A stretch of DNA of 64,000 bases from Flintibacter muris (GTDB lineage: Bacteria > Bacillota > Clostridia > Oscillospirales > Oscillospiraceae), in assembly GCF_943192995.1 (NCBI RefSeq), contig NZ_CALPCP010000008.1:1-64000 (forward strand). The letters are read 5' to 3'. Below the pieces are notes generated by a model. The model made no database searches. It was not told where the DNA came from and saw nothing but the letters and a program-made list of their open reading frames with translations. Of the stretch, positions 16,338-24,499 are shown one piece after another; position 1 is the first letter of the stretch, and each line of letters opens with the position of its first letter. A program made the translations under genes and the position numbers.

Positions 16338-16970
16338 ATGATGAATATCGCCCTGCCTAAGGGCCGACTGGGGGAGCGGGTCTACCAGATTTTGGAGGAG
16401 GCCGGCTACCCCTGCCCCTCCATCCGGGAGGAGAACCGGAAGCTGGTCTTTGAAAATCCCCAGGCCGGTGTGCGGTATTTCTGGGTCAAGCCCAGCGACG
16501 TGGCCATCTATGTGGAGCGGGCCGCCGCCGATATTGGCATTGCGGGAAAGGACATTCTGCTGGAGTACCAGCCCCAGGTCTATGAGCTGGCCGACCTGGG
16601 CGTGGGGAAGTGCAGGATGTGTGTAGCCGGGAAGAAGGGGGCCCGGGAGAGCCGGGAACAGACCCTGCGGGTGGCCACCAAGTTCCCTAAAATTGCCAAG
16701 AGCTACTACAGTGCCCTCAGCCGGGACATTGACATCATCAAGCTCCACGGCTCTATTGAGTTGGCCCCTCTTCTGGGGCTGAGCGACGTGATTGTAGACA
16801 TTGTGGAGACGGGGAAGACCTTGCTGGAAAACGACCTGGAGGTCAAGGAGACCATTGTCCCCATCAGTGCCCGGCTCATTGCCAACAAGGTGAGCTATAA
16901 GTTTAAATATGAGGAGATCACCCGGCTGTGCCAGCGGGTGGACGAGCAGAAAAAGGAGGCGGTCCAATGA
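16338..16970 (+). CDS. hisG: ATP phosphoribosyltransferase, short form
   Basis: The first committed step of histidine synthesis: ATP and PRPP to phosphoribosyl-ATP. The 210-residue length shows the short form, lacking the C-terminal regulatory domain and depending on HisZ. Typical features are the start IALPKGRLGE and the PRPP-binding stretch VDIVETGKTL near residue 155. Either of two consecutive ATGs (16338, 16341) could start it. It follows hisZ by six bases and its stop overlaps the hisC start by four bases (ATGA), so expression is coupled. Confidence 0.96.
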   Translation: MMNIALPKGRLGERVYQILEEAGYPCPSIREENRKLVFENPQAGVRYFWVKPSDVAIYVERAAADIGIAGKDILLEYQPQVYELADLGVGKCRMCVAGKKGARESREQTLRVATKFPKIAKSYYSALSRDIDIIKLHGSIELAPLLGLSDVIVDIVETGKTLLENDLEVKETIVPISARLIANKVSYKFKYEEITRLCQRVDEQKKEAVQ

Positions 16971-18043
16971 GCCGGTATATGAGTTCCCGCTTCGACGGCC
17001 TGGAGGCCTATGTCCCTGGGGAGCAGCCCCAGGATATGGAGTATGTAAAGCTGAACACCAACGAATCCCCCTTTCCCCCCTCCCCCGAGGTGCTCTCGGC
17101 GGTAAACGCCGCCGAGACGCGGCGGCTCAACCTCTATCCCGACCCGGAGGGCAAAGTGCTGCGGGAAAGGCTGGCAGACATGTACGGCGTAAAGCCGGGC
17201 AATGTCTTTCTGTCCAACGGCTCTGACGAGCTGCTGTCCTTCGCCTTTATGGCCTTCTGCGATGAGACCCGCCCTGTGGCCTTCCCCGACATCAGCTACG
17301 GCTTTTACCCCGTCTACGCCAACCTGTACCGGGTGCCCTACAGGGAGATTCCCCTTCGGGAGGGCTTTGTCCTGGACCCGGCGGACTACTGCGGGCTCAA
17401 CCGGAACATAGTCATCGCCAACCCCAACGCCCCCACAGGGCGGGCCATTTCCGTGGCCGGCATTGAGGAGATTGTCCGTACCAATCCAAACCACGTGGTC
17501 CTGATTGATGAGGCCTATATCGACTTTGGCGGCCAGAGCTGTCTGCCTCTGATTGAAACATACGACAATCTGCTGGTCTGCCAGACCTTTTCCAAGTTCC
17601 GTTCCCTGGCGGGCGGGCGGCTGGGCTTTGCCCTGGCCAGCGAGGGGCTGATTGCCGGCCTGGACAAGATGAAATACTCCACCAACTCCTACAACATCAA
17701 CCGCCTGACCATGGCCGCCGCCATTGCCACCCTGAACAGCAACGGCTACTATGTGGAAAACAGCAAAAAAATCCAGGCCAACCGGGCCTACACCACCCAG
17801 CAGCTGGCCAGGCTGGGCTTTGAGACCCTGCCAAGCCTGACCAACTTTATTTTCACCCGCAGCAGGAGCGTAGACGGCAAAACCCTCTACTGGGAGCTGA
17901 AATCCAGGGGCGTACTGGTGCGGCACTGGGACAAGGCCAGGATCGCAGACTGGTGCCGGGTGACCATTGGGACCCGGGAGCAGATGGATATTTTCCTGGA
18001 AAAGGTCCGGGAGATTGTAAAGGGGGCGGGGGCTGATGCGTAA
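16967..18043 (+). CDS. hisC: Histidinol-phosphate aminotransferase
   Basis: A fold-type I, PLP-dependent aminotransferase of 358 residues that turns imidazole-acetol phosphate and glutamate into histidinol phosphate. Visible motifs are KLNTNESPFPPSP near the start, SNGSDELL, NPNAPTG, the VLIDEAYIDFGG segment with the PLP Asp, the lysine region TFSKFRSLAGGRLGFA with the Schiff-base Lys, and the late Arg in VTIGTREQMD. I take ATG 16967, which overlaps the hisG stop (ATGA) behind GGAGGC. The usual hisD between hisG and hisC or hisB is absent. Confidence 0.95.
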   Translation: MSRYMSSRFDGLEAYVPGEQPQDMEYVKLNTNESPFPPSPEVLSAVNAAETRRLNLYPDPEGKVLRERLADMYGVKPGNVFLSNGSDELLSFAFMAFCDETRPVAFPDISYGFYPVYANLYRVPYREIPLREGFVLDPADYCGLNRNIVIANPNAPTGRAISVAGIEEIVRTNPNHVVLIDEAYIDFGGQSCLPLIETYDNLLVCQTFSKFRSLAGGRLGFALASEGLIAGLDKMKYSTNSYNINRLTMAAAIATLNSNGYYVENSKKIQANRAYTTQQLARLGFETLPSLTNFIFTRSRSVDGKTLYWELKSRGVLVRHWDKARIADWCRVTIGTREQMDIFLEKVREIVKGAGADA

Positions 18044-18623
18044 AGCGGAGCTCACCCGCAGGACGGCGGAGACAGACATCACCCTGTCCCTGGAGCTGGA
18101 CGGCGCCGGTGTGAGCCAGATTGACACCGGCTGCGGCTTTCTGGACCACATGCTTACCCTCTTCGCCCGCCACGGCCGGTTTGACCTGACCGTCGCCTGC
18201 AAGGGAGACACCTATGTGGACGACCACCACACGGTGGAGGACATTGGCATCTGCCTGGGGGACGCCTTTGCCCAGGCCCTGGGGGACAAGCGGGGAATTG
18301 TCCGCTACGGCTCCTGCACCCTGCCCATGGACGAGGCCCTGATTCTCACTGCCGTGGACATCAGCGGCAGAGGAATGCTGTGCTGCGGGCTGAATATCCC
18401 CACGGAAAAGGTGGGGACCTTCGACACTGAGTTGACCAAGGAGTTCCTGATCGCCTTCGCCCGGCGGTCGGATATGACCATCCACGTTACCCAGCTGGCC
18501 GGGGAAAACAGCCACCATATTATTGAGGGGGCCTTTAAAAGTCTGGCCCGCTCCCTGGGGGCGGCTGTGTCCATTGATCCCCGGTTTTCCCAGGAGATCC
18601 CCTCCACCAAGGGGGTGCTGTGA
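18036..18623 (+). CDS. hisB: Imidazoleglycerol-phosphate dehydratase
   Basis: A 195-residue single-domain HisB that dehydrates imidazole-glycerol phosphate with bound manganese. The metal-binding signatures CGFLDHML, DDHHTVEDIG and the late ENSHHIIEGAFKSLAR are all present. It has no histidinol-phosphatase domain, and that step is covered by the PHP phosphatase at the end of the operon. It overlaps hisC by eight bases. Confidence 0.97.
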   Translation: MRKAELTRRTAETDITLSLELDGAGVSQIDTGCGFLDHMLTLFARHGRFDLTVACKGDTYVDDHHTVEDIGICLGDAFAQALGDKRGIVRYGSCTLPMDEALILTAVDISGRGMLCCGLNIPTEKVGTFDTELTKEFLIAFARRSDMTIHVTQLAGENSHHIIEGAFKSLARSLGAAVSIDPRFSQEIPSTKGVL

Positions 18624-19240
18624 TGCTGGCCATTGTGGATTACGGGGTGGGCAACCTGTTTTCCCTCACCTGTTCCCTCAAGGCGGCGGGGGCGGAGGTG
18701 GTTGTCACCGGAGACGAGGGTGTTCTGGCCCGGGCGGACCGGATTATCCTCCCCGGCGTAGGGGCCTTTGGAGATGCGGCGGAAGCCCTGCGCGCCTCCG
18801 GCCTGGACCGGGCGGTCCTCCGGGAAGCGGCGCGGGGAAAGCCTCTGCTGGGCATCTGCCTGGGAATGCAGCTGCTCTTCGACTACAGCATGGAGTATGG
18901 CCGGAACCAGGGACTGGGCCTGATCCCCGGCTCCGTCCAGCCCATGCGTCCGGTGGTGCCGGCACAGTACAAGGTGCCCCATATCGGCTGGAACGCCCTG
19001 CACTTTCCCAAGGACAAGCCGGTCAGCCCCCTGTTCCGGCACATCCGTGAGGGGGACTGCGTCTACTTTGTCCACTCCTTTTATGGGGCGGACTGTGAAG
19101 CAAACACCATTGCCACCGCCGAGTACGGCCCGGAGCTGACGGCGGCGGTGGCCAGAGACAACATATACGGCGTCCAATTCCACCCGGAGAAAAGCGGGCA
19201 GGTTGGACTGAACATTTTAAGCGCTTTTTGTAAAATATAA
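18623..19240 (+). CDS. hisH: Imidazole glycerol phosphate synthase, glutaminase subunit
   Basis: The class I amidotransferase that feeds ammonia to HisF. The triad is Cys in GICLGMQLL (near residue 77) and the His-Glu pair in GVQFHPEKS; the oxyanion region is PGVGAFG. Length 205 residues is normal. I use the ATG at 18623, which shares its A with the hisB TGA; a GTG one codon earlier is possible. It precedes hisA by 13 bp, with AAGGAGG before hisA. Confidence 0.97.
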   Translation: MLAIVDYGVGNLFSLTCSLKAAGAEVVVTGDEGVLARADRIILPGVGAFGDAAEALRASGLDRAVLREAARGKPLLGICLGMQLLFDYSMEYGRNQGLGLIPGSVQPMRPVVPAQYKVPHIGWNALHFPKDKPVSPLFRHIREGDCVYFVHSFYGADCEANTIATAEYGPELTAAVARDNIYGVQFHPEKSGQVGLNILSAFCKI

Positions 19241-19253
19241 GGAGGAACATATT

Positions 19254-19973
19254 ATGATTATCATTCCCGCAATCGACTTGAAGGACGGCAAGGTTGTCCG
19301 TCTGCTGAAGGGTGACTTCAACACGGTCCAGCAGGTGGCCGACGACCCCGTCACCACCGCCCAGGCCTTCTACGAGGCGGGGGCCCGATATCTCCACGTG
19401 GTGGATCTGGACGGCTCCAAGGACGGTGTGCGCAAAAACTCAGAGCTGGTCAAGGCTGTGACCCAGGTTGGGCTGAAAACAGAGCTGGGGGGCGGCATCC
19501 GCTCCATGCAGGACCTGGAGGAGGTCTTTGCCCTGGGTGTCTGGCGGGCCATCATTGGCTCCGCCGCCGTCAGCGACCCGGATTTTGTCAAAGCCGCCGT
19601 GGAGAAATTCGGCTCCGAGCGGATCGCCGTAGGGGTGGACGCCAAGGACGGCCTGGTGCGAACCGCCGGCTGGGTGAAGGAAGAGGGCGTCAACTACCTG
19701 GACTTTGCCAAGGAGATGGAGGCCCTGGGGGTCAAGAACCTGATCTTCACCGATATCGACACTGACGGCGCCCTCACCGGCCCCTCCTTCGCCCGGCTGA
19801 AATTCCTGCTGGAGGGGGTTGGCTGCTCGGTCACCGCCGCCGGGGGTGTGTCCTGCAACGCGGACATCCAGTCGCTGGTCCGCATGGGGGTGGACGCCGC
19901 CATTGTGGGCAAGGCCTGGTATGTGGGGGCCCTGGACCTGAAACAGGCCATTGAGGAGGCTGGACCCCAGTGA
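19254..19973 (+). CDS. hisA: ProFAR isomerase
   Basis: The (beta/alpha)8 barrel enzyme that performs the Amadori rearrangement of ProFAR to PRFAR. It begins MIIIPAIDLKDGKVVRL with the first catalytic Asp. The second Asp lies in FTDIDTDGALTGPS, and phosphate-binding glycines are in ELGGGIRS and AAGGVSC. 239 residues, normal. Its stop overlaps the GTG start of hisF by four bases. Confidence 0.97.
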   Translation: MIIIPAIDLKDGKVVRLLKGDFNTVQQVADDPVTTAQAFYEAGARYLHVVDLDGSKDGVRKNSELVKAVTQVGLKTELGGGIRSMQDLEEVFALGVWRAIIGSAAVSDPDFVKAAVEKFGSERIAVGVDAKDGLVRTAGWVKEEGVNYLDFAKEMEALGVKNLIFTDIDTDGALTGPSFARLKFLLEGVGCSVTAAGGVSCNADIQSLVRMGVDAAIVGKAWYVGALDLKQAIEEAGPQ

Positions 19974-20728
19974 TCACCAAGCGGATCATCCCCTGTCTGG
20001 ACGTGAAGGACGGCAGGGTTGTGAAGGGGGTCAACTTCCAGGGTCTGGCCGACGTAAATTCCCCGGTGGAGCTGGCCAAATTCTACAGCAGCTGCGGGGC
20101 GGATGAGCTGGTGTTCTACGACATCACCGCCTCCGCCGAAGGGCGGTCTTTGTTCACCGGAATTCTCCGGGAGGCGGCCTCCTCCGTCTTCATCCCCCTC
20201 ACCGTGGGGGGCGGCATCAACACTGTGGACGACTTTGACCGGGTGCTGAAATGCGGTGCGGACAAGGTGAGCGTCAACTCCGGGGCCATCCGTGACCCCT
20301 CCCTGATCCATCAGGCGGCCAAGCGGTACGGCGACCAGTGCGTGGTGCTCAGCGTAGACGCCAAGCGGGTGGAGGGACAGTTCCGGGTGTTCGCCAAGGG
20401 GGGGAGGGAGGACACCGGACTGGACGCCATTGCATGGATCAAATCCGGGGTAAAAAACGGGGCCGGGGAGATCGTGCTGAACAGCATTGACACCGACGGG
20501 GTGAAGGGCGGCTTTGACCTGGAGATGCTGTCCGCCGTCTGTGAGGCGGTGGACGTGCCCGTCATTGCCTCCGGCGGGGCGGGGTGCGTGGAGGACTTTG
20601 TCACCCTGTTTGAAACCCTGCCCAAGGTGGACGCCGGACTGGCCGCCTCCATCTTCCACTTCGGCGAGGTGAAGATCCCAGAGCTCAAGCGGGCGCTGGC
20701 GGAGCAGGGGATACCGGTGCGGATGTAA
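19970..20728 (+). CDS. hisF: Imidazole glycerol phosphate synthase, cyclase subunit
   Basis: The barrel partner of HisH, which cyclises PRFAR with ammonia to imidazole-glycerol phosphate and AICAR. It begins MITKRIIPCLDVKDGRVVKG with the catalytic Asp11; the second Asp lies in NSIDTDGVKGGFD, and glycines for phosphate are in TVGGGIN and ASGGAG. 252 residues. The start is GTG, coupled to the hisA stop (GTGA). A REP-like repeat separates it from the next gene. Confidence 0.97.
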   Translation: MITKRIIPCLDVKDGRVVKGVNFQGLADVNSPVELAKFYSSCGADELVFYDITASAEGRSLFTGILREAASSVFIPLTVGGGINTVDDFDRVLKCGADKVSVNSGAIRDPSLIHQAAKRYGDQCVVLSVDAKRVEGQFRVFAKGGREDTGLDAIAWIKSGVKNGAGEIVLNSIDTDGVKGGFDLEMLSAVCEAVDVPVIASGGAGCVEDFVTLFETLPKVDAGLAASIFHFGEVKIPELKRALAEQGIPVRM

Positions 20729-20730
20729 TA

Positions 20731-20863
20731 GCCTCCCTTCGCAAAGAGAGGTGGCATTTGCAAAGCAAATGACGGAGGTTTTTCCCCAACGAAACGCATC
20801 TGTTTCTTGGGGAAAACCCCCACCCGGCTTTGCCGGAAGCCCCCCTTGCGAAGGGGGCCTTTT
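20731..20863. repeat. REP-like structured repeat, copy A (inside the his operon)
   Basis: It begins with the hairpin CCTCCCTTCGCAAAGAGAGG, has a variable hairpin (CATTTGCAAAGCAAATG), a conserved stretch GGAGGTTTTTCCCC...GGGGAAAACCCCC, a second variable hairpin (CCGGCTTTGCCGG) and ends CCCCCTTGCGAAGGGGG. Copies with the same order lie at 38902-39030 and 48039-48177. Confidence 0.85.
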
Positions 20864-20895
20864 GTGCGCTGAAAAAGTTAAGAAAGTGTGATACC

Positions 20896-21543
20896 ATGCT
20901 GAACATCGACGAGCTGAAATTTGACGAAAAGGGCCTGATCCCCGCTGTTGTGGTGGATGCGGAGAGCAAAAAGGTGCTCACCCTGGCCTACATGAACCGG
21001 GAGAGCCTGGAAATCAGTATAAAAGAGGGCCGCACCTGCTTCTGGTCCCGCTCCCGGCAGGAGCTGTGGCGCAAGGGGGAGACCAGCGGAAACGTCCAGC
21101 ACATTGTGGACATCACCGCCGACTGCGACCGGGACGCCCTGGTGGTCCGGGTGAACAAGGAAGGCCCCGCCTGCCATCTGGGGACGGACTCCTGCTTCAA
21201 CGACAGGCTCTTTGAGGGCGGGGCGGCGGAGCCCTTCTGTGTGAAGGGGCTGTACGACCTGCTGGAGGGACGGAAGGAAAGCCTGCCCGAGGGGTCCTAC
21301 ACCACCTACCTCTTTCAAAAGGGTATAGATAAAATCCTCAAAAAGGTGGGGGAGGAGTGTACCGAGGTTATTATCGCCGGCAAGGCCGGGGACAAACGGG
21401 AGACGGTTTACGAAATCGGCGATCTGATGTATCATGTGATGGTACTGATGGTGGAGATGGGCATCTCGGTGGACGACGTGCTGTCTGAGCTGGCCTCCCG
21501 CCACGTCATAGACCATAAGGTGAAACAGGAGAAAATGACATGA
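20896..21543 (+). CDS. hisI: Bifunctional PR-AMP cyclohydrolase / PR-ATP pyrophosphatase
   Basis: HisI-HisE fusion of 215 residues that performs steps two and three of histidine synthesis. The N-terminal cyclohydrolase (about 1-110) has TLAYMNRESL, CFWSRSRQELWRKGETSGN and the zinc/magnesium cysteines in ADCDRDA and CHLGTDSCF. The C-terminal pyrophosphatase (about 120-215) has the acidic KKVGEECTEVIIA and YEIGDLMYH. I start at ATG 20896 (MLNIDELK); the ribosome site is weak. The REP-like element between hisF and this gene may alter its expression relative to the upstream genes. Confidence 0.95.
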   Translation: MLNIDELKFDEKGLIPAVVVDAESKKVLTLAYMNRESLEISIKEGRTCFWSRSRQELWRKGETSGNVQHIVDITADCDRDALVVRVNKEGPACHLGTDSCFNDRLFEGGAAEPFCVKGLYDLLEGRKESLPEGSYTTYLFQKGIDKILKKVGEECTEVIIAGKAGDKRETVYEIGDLMYHVMVLMVEMGISVDDVLSELASRHVIDHKVKQEKMT

Positions 21544-22349
21544 TACAAAACCTCCACACCCATGCCACGTTCTGCGACGGCAAAAATACCCCGGAGGAGC
21601 TGATTCACGAGGCCATCCGGATGGATATGGACTCCCTGGGCTTTTCCAGCCACGCTCCCCTGGCCGGGCAGGAGGATTGGACCATGTCTCCGGAGGACGT
21701 TCCCCGCTACCGGACAGAGATCTTGAGCCTGCAGGAGCGGTACACCGGACGGCTGGAGATTTTTTTGGGCCTGGAGCAGGACTACTACTCCCCACCCCCC
21801 GGAAACGGGTGGGATTACCTGATCGGTTCGGTTCACTGCGTAGAGAAGGGAGGCAGACTGCTCCCGGTGGACTACCTCCCCGAGGATTTTGTTCGCAGTG
21901 TGCGCCAATATTACGGGGGGGACTATTACGCCTTCGCTGAGGACTACTACCGCCTGGTGGGAGGCATTGCGGAGCGGACCGGCTGCCAAATCGTAGGCCA
22001 CTTTGACCTGATTACCAAGTTTAACGAGGGGGACAGCCTCTTCGACACCGGTCACCCCCGGTATATCAACGCCGCCCTGGAGGCTCTGGACCGGCTGGCA
22101 CAGCATGACGTGATCTTTGAGATTAACACCGGGGCCATGTCCCGCGGTTACCGGAGCGCCCCCTACCCCGCCCCGGCGCTGCTGCGGGCTATGCGGGAGC
22201 GCAGTCTTCCCATCTGCATCACCAGCGACTGCCATGACCGCTCCAATCTGCTCTACGCCTTCCTCCAGGCGGAGGAGCTGGCCCGCTCCTGCGGCTGCCG
22301 GGAGCGGATGGTGCTCACCGGCCAGGGCTTTGTGCCGGTGGAGCTGTAA
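21540..22349 (+). CDS. hisK: Histidinol-phosphatase, PHP family
   Basis: A PHP-domain phosphatase of 269 residues that removes phosphate from histidinol phosphate. Metal-binding motifs of the trinuclear site are visible: NLHTHATFCDG, FSSHAP, the Glu in GLEQDY, GSVHCV, GHFDLI and TSDCHD. The ATG overlaps the hisIE stop (ATGA). It closes the operon and is followed by a strong terminator. It supplies the activity that the single-domain HisB lacks. Confidence 0.93.
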   Translation: MIQNLHTHATFCDGKNTPEELIHEAIRMDMDSLGFSSHAPLAGQEDWTMSPEDVPRYRTEILSLQERYTGRLEIFLGLEQDYYSPPPGNGWDYLIGSVHCVEKGGRLLPVDYLPEDFVRSVRQYYGGDYYAFAEDYYRLVGGIAERTGCQIVGHFDLITKFNEGDSLFDTGHPRYINAALEALDRLAQHDVIFEINTGAMSRGYRSAPYPAPALLRAMRERSLPICITSDCHDRSNLLYAFLQAEELARSCGCRERMVLTGQGFVPVEL

Positions 22350-22363
22350 CCACTCTGATACAC

Positions 22364-22398
22364 AGTCCCCCGCCCGCCGGCGGGGGACTGTTATTTTA
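22364..22398 (+). terminator. his operon terminator
   Basis: An 11-bp stem (AGTCCCCCGCC / GGCGGGGGACT) with a four-base loop, followed by GTTATTTT. Confidence 0.88.
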
Positions 22399-22421
22399 AC
22401 AAAAGCTTCACAATTCCCGGC

Positions 22422-22450
22422 TTGACAGTTAGTTGTGCCTTCTGTATAAT
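22422..22450 (+). promoter_or_regulatory. Consensus promoter of the efflux operon
   Basis: TTGACA (22422-22427) and TATAAT (22445-22450) with the ideal 17-base spacer, 50 bases upstream of the TetR gene. Confidence 0.9.
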
Positions 22451-22453
22451 ACA

Positions 22454-22466
22454 TGACAGCCTGTCA
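22454..22466. promoter_or_regulatory. Probable TetR operator
   Basis: The palindrome TGACAGCCTGTCA starts three bases after the -10 box, where a bound repressor would block initiation. GACAG also occurs in the -35 region and CTGTCG further on, so there may be more than one site. Confidence 0.6.
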
Positions 22467-22501
22467 CAATGCGGCAAGCTGTCGCAATAAGGAGGGGAAC
22501 T

Positions 22502-23128
22502 ATGCCCACTGCCACATTTTTTCGATTGCCGGAGGAAAAACGGGAGCGGCTGATTGAGGCCTGCTGGTCAGAGCTGACCCGGGTGCGCTTCAACGAGGTG
22601 TCCATCAACCGGATCATTGCCGCCGCCCATATCCCTCGGGGCAGCTTTTATCAGTATTTTGAGGACAAGGAAGAGCTGATCCGCTACTTATTGGAGGATA
22701 TGCGGGAGTATTTCATTTCCCTGCTTCAAAATATCCTGCTGGAGGCCAAAGGGGACCTGTTCTCCCTCCCGCTGATGGCCTACGACCGCCTTTTAGACCA
22801 TCAGGGCTACACCGACCCCATGCTGGAAAAGTTCATTCGGATTATGACGTTGAACAAGGGGATGGATATGCAGAGCTTTGTGGGCGGCCCCTGTGATTTT
22901 CTGCCGGATCAGCTGTGGAAAGCGACGGACACCTCCAAGCTGCGGCGGAATGACAGGGACTATGTCAGCCAGGTGTTCCGCATGGCCTGCGCCGCGCTGG
23001 CCTTTGCCGTTGTGGAAGCGCTGCACCAGCTGGAGCGTCCGGAGGATACCCGAAAGTCGCTGCAATTATGTATGGACCTGCTCCGCTATGGCGGGGCGGC
23101 GGAGGAATACAAGGAGGTAGCTGTATGA
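22502..23128 (+). CDS. TetR-family repressor of the efflux operon
   Basis: A 208-residue regulator whose N-terminal TetR helix-turn-helix reads FNEVSINRIIAAAHIPRGSFYQYFEDKEELI, quoted here in its diagnostic parts: SINRIIAAA and GSFYQYFEDKEEL. The C-terminal helical domain would bind an inducer. AAGGAGG precedes the ATG at 22502. It is the first gene of the pump operon and overlaps the next gene by four bases, so it probably represses its own promoter, which carries a 13-bp palindrome next to the -10 box. Confidence 0.92.
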   Translation: MPTATFFRLPEEKRERLIEACWSELTRVRFNEVSINRIIAAAHIPRGSFYQYFEDKEELIRYLLEDMREYFISLLQNILLEAKGDLFSLPLMAYDRLLDHQGYTDPMLEKFIRIMTLNKGMDMQSFVGGPCDFLPDQLWKATDTSKLRRNDRDYVSQVFRMACAALAFAVVEALHQLERPEDTRKSLQLCMDLLRYGGAAEEYKEVAV

Positions 23129-24486
23129 AACAACGAACGCTGGCCCTGGTGCTGACGGCGGCGCTGGCTCTGTCGCTGCTGGGGGCTTCTGCCCTGGCGG
23201 CGGAGGGAGACCTATCCGCTCCGGATACCTCCACGGCTCAGGCGGAGGAGACCCGGGAGAGAGAGACCCGGGAGGAGCCCGAGCCGGGGGAGGAGCCCTC
23301 TGGGGAGGGGGGGAGCGGGGAAGAGCCTGGCAGTCTCCCCGCGGAGGAATACATACCAGACCCGATAGGGGCCATCTCCTTTGCCAATCTGGAGCGCCGG
23401 ATGCACGAGGGCAATCTGCAAATTCTGGCACTTCAAGAGAGCGTTGACGTGGTGGAGGAGATCGACTACGACAAGCTAAAGGCGCAGCTGTGGGAACAGC
23501 TCAACGAGCTGGCCAAAACCCAGTGGAGCCTGGTGATGGCGTCAGACTTTATGAGCGACTACGAGTATCACAGCGCCTACGACCAGCTGGATAACGCCTA
23601 TTCCGCCGTCCGCAAGCAGTTTGACGCCATTAAGGACGGCGACATGCAGGAGGACAACGCGGATACAGTCCGTCAGCTGCAAAGTCTGCAAAACCAGATT
23701 GTGGCGGCGGGAGAGGCCACCTATATCGCCCTGGCCGCCATGGAGCTGCAGGAGGACGGCCTGGAGCGCCAGCTGTCCGCCCTGGACCGCCAGCTGGAGG
23801 AGCTGGAGCTGCGCTATGAGCTGGGCCATATCTCCTCCTCCACCCTGAAACAGGCCCGGGCGGGCTGGGCCGCCCTGACCAGCGGCCTGTCTACCCTGCG
23901 GATGAACCTGAATGTCTACAAGGGCCAGCTGGAGCTGCTGATCGGAGCGGACATCACAGGGGAGATTTCTCTGGGCGCCCTGCCCAAGGTGACCCAGGAG
24001 GACCTGGACACCATGGACCTGGAGCGGGACATGGAGACCGCCAAGGAGAACAGCTGGGATATCTATCAGGCCACCGAGACTGTGGATGAGGCGCGCAAGA
24101 CCTATAACAACAGCGGCGGCGACTACGGCTATAACACCCACCCCGGCGACAGCACCTATATGCGCATCCGCCACAACTGGAACACCGCCAAATACACCTA
24201 CGACAACACCATCCAGAGCTTTGAGCTGGGTCTGCGCAACCTGTATCTCAAGGTGATGGACTACAAGCAGGTGCTGGACGCCGCCAAGACCGCCCTGGCG
24301 GTAGAGCAGGACAACTACGCCGTGGCCCAGCTGAAGCAAAGCCAGGGCACTCTGTCCCAAAACGGGCTTTTGGAGGCTGAGGACAAGCTGAAGGAAGCCA
24401 GGGAAAAGGTGGCCGGCGCGGAAAACGACCTGTTTTCCGCCTACAACACCTACCGCTGGGCCGTGGACTACGGCATCATGAATTAA
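23125..24486 (+). CDS. TolC-like coiled-coil protein, exported
   Basis: A 453-residue protein with a signal peptide (about 1-25, ending SALAAE), a Glu/Pro-rich linker (about 33-75) and then two long helical hairpin repeats as in the TolC/outer-membrane-efflux family. Heptad-rich stretches include LDRQLEELELRYELGHIS and LKQSQGTLSQNGLLEAEDKL, both typical of the helical barrel. ATG overlaps the TetR stop. Next to an adaptor and an RND pump it should be the exit part of a tripartite pump. This is odd if the cell has a single membrane, where it might instead form a conduit or sleeve in the wall zone. Family by repeat pattern and context. Confidence 0.75.
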   Translation: MKQRTLALVLTAALALSLLGASALAAEGDLSAPDTSTAQAEETRERETREEPEPGEEPSGEGGSGEEPGSLPAEEYIPDPIGAISFANLERRMHEGNLQILALQESVDVVEEIDYDKLKAQLWEQLNELAKTQWSLVMASDFMSDYEYHSAYDQLDNAYSAVRKQFDAIKDGDMQEDNADTVRQLQSLQNQIVAAGEATYIALAAMELQEDGLERQLSALDRQLEELELRYELGHISSSTLKQARAGWAALTSGLSTLRMNLNVYKGQLELLIGADITGEISLGALPKVTQEDLDTMDLERDMETAKENSWDIYQATETVDEARKTYNNSGGDYGYNTHPGDSTYMRIRHNWNTAKYTYDNTIQSFELGLRNLYLKVMDYKQVLDAAKTALAVEQDNYAVAQLKQSQGTLSQNGLLEAEDKLKEAREKVAGAENDLFSAYNTYRWAVDYGIMN

Positions 24487-24499
24487 AGGAGACCGACCC

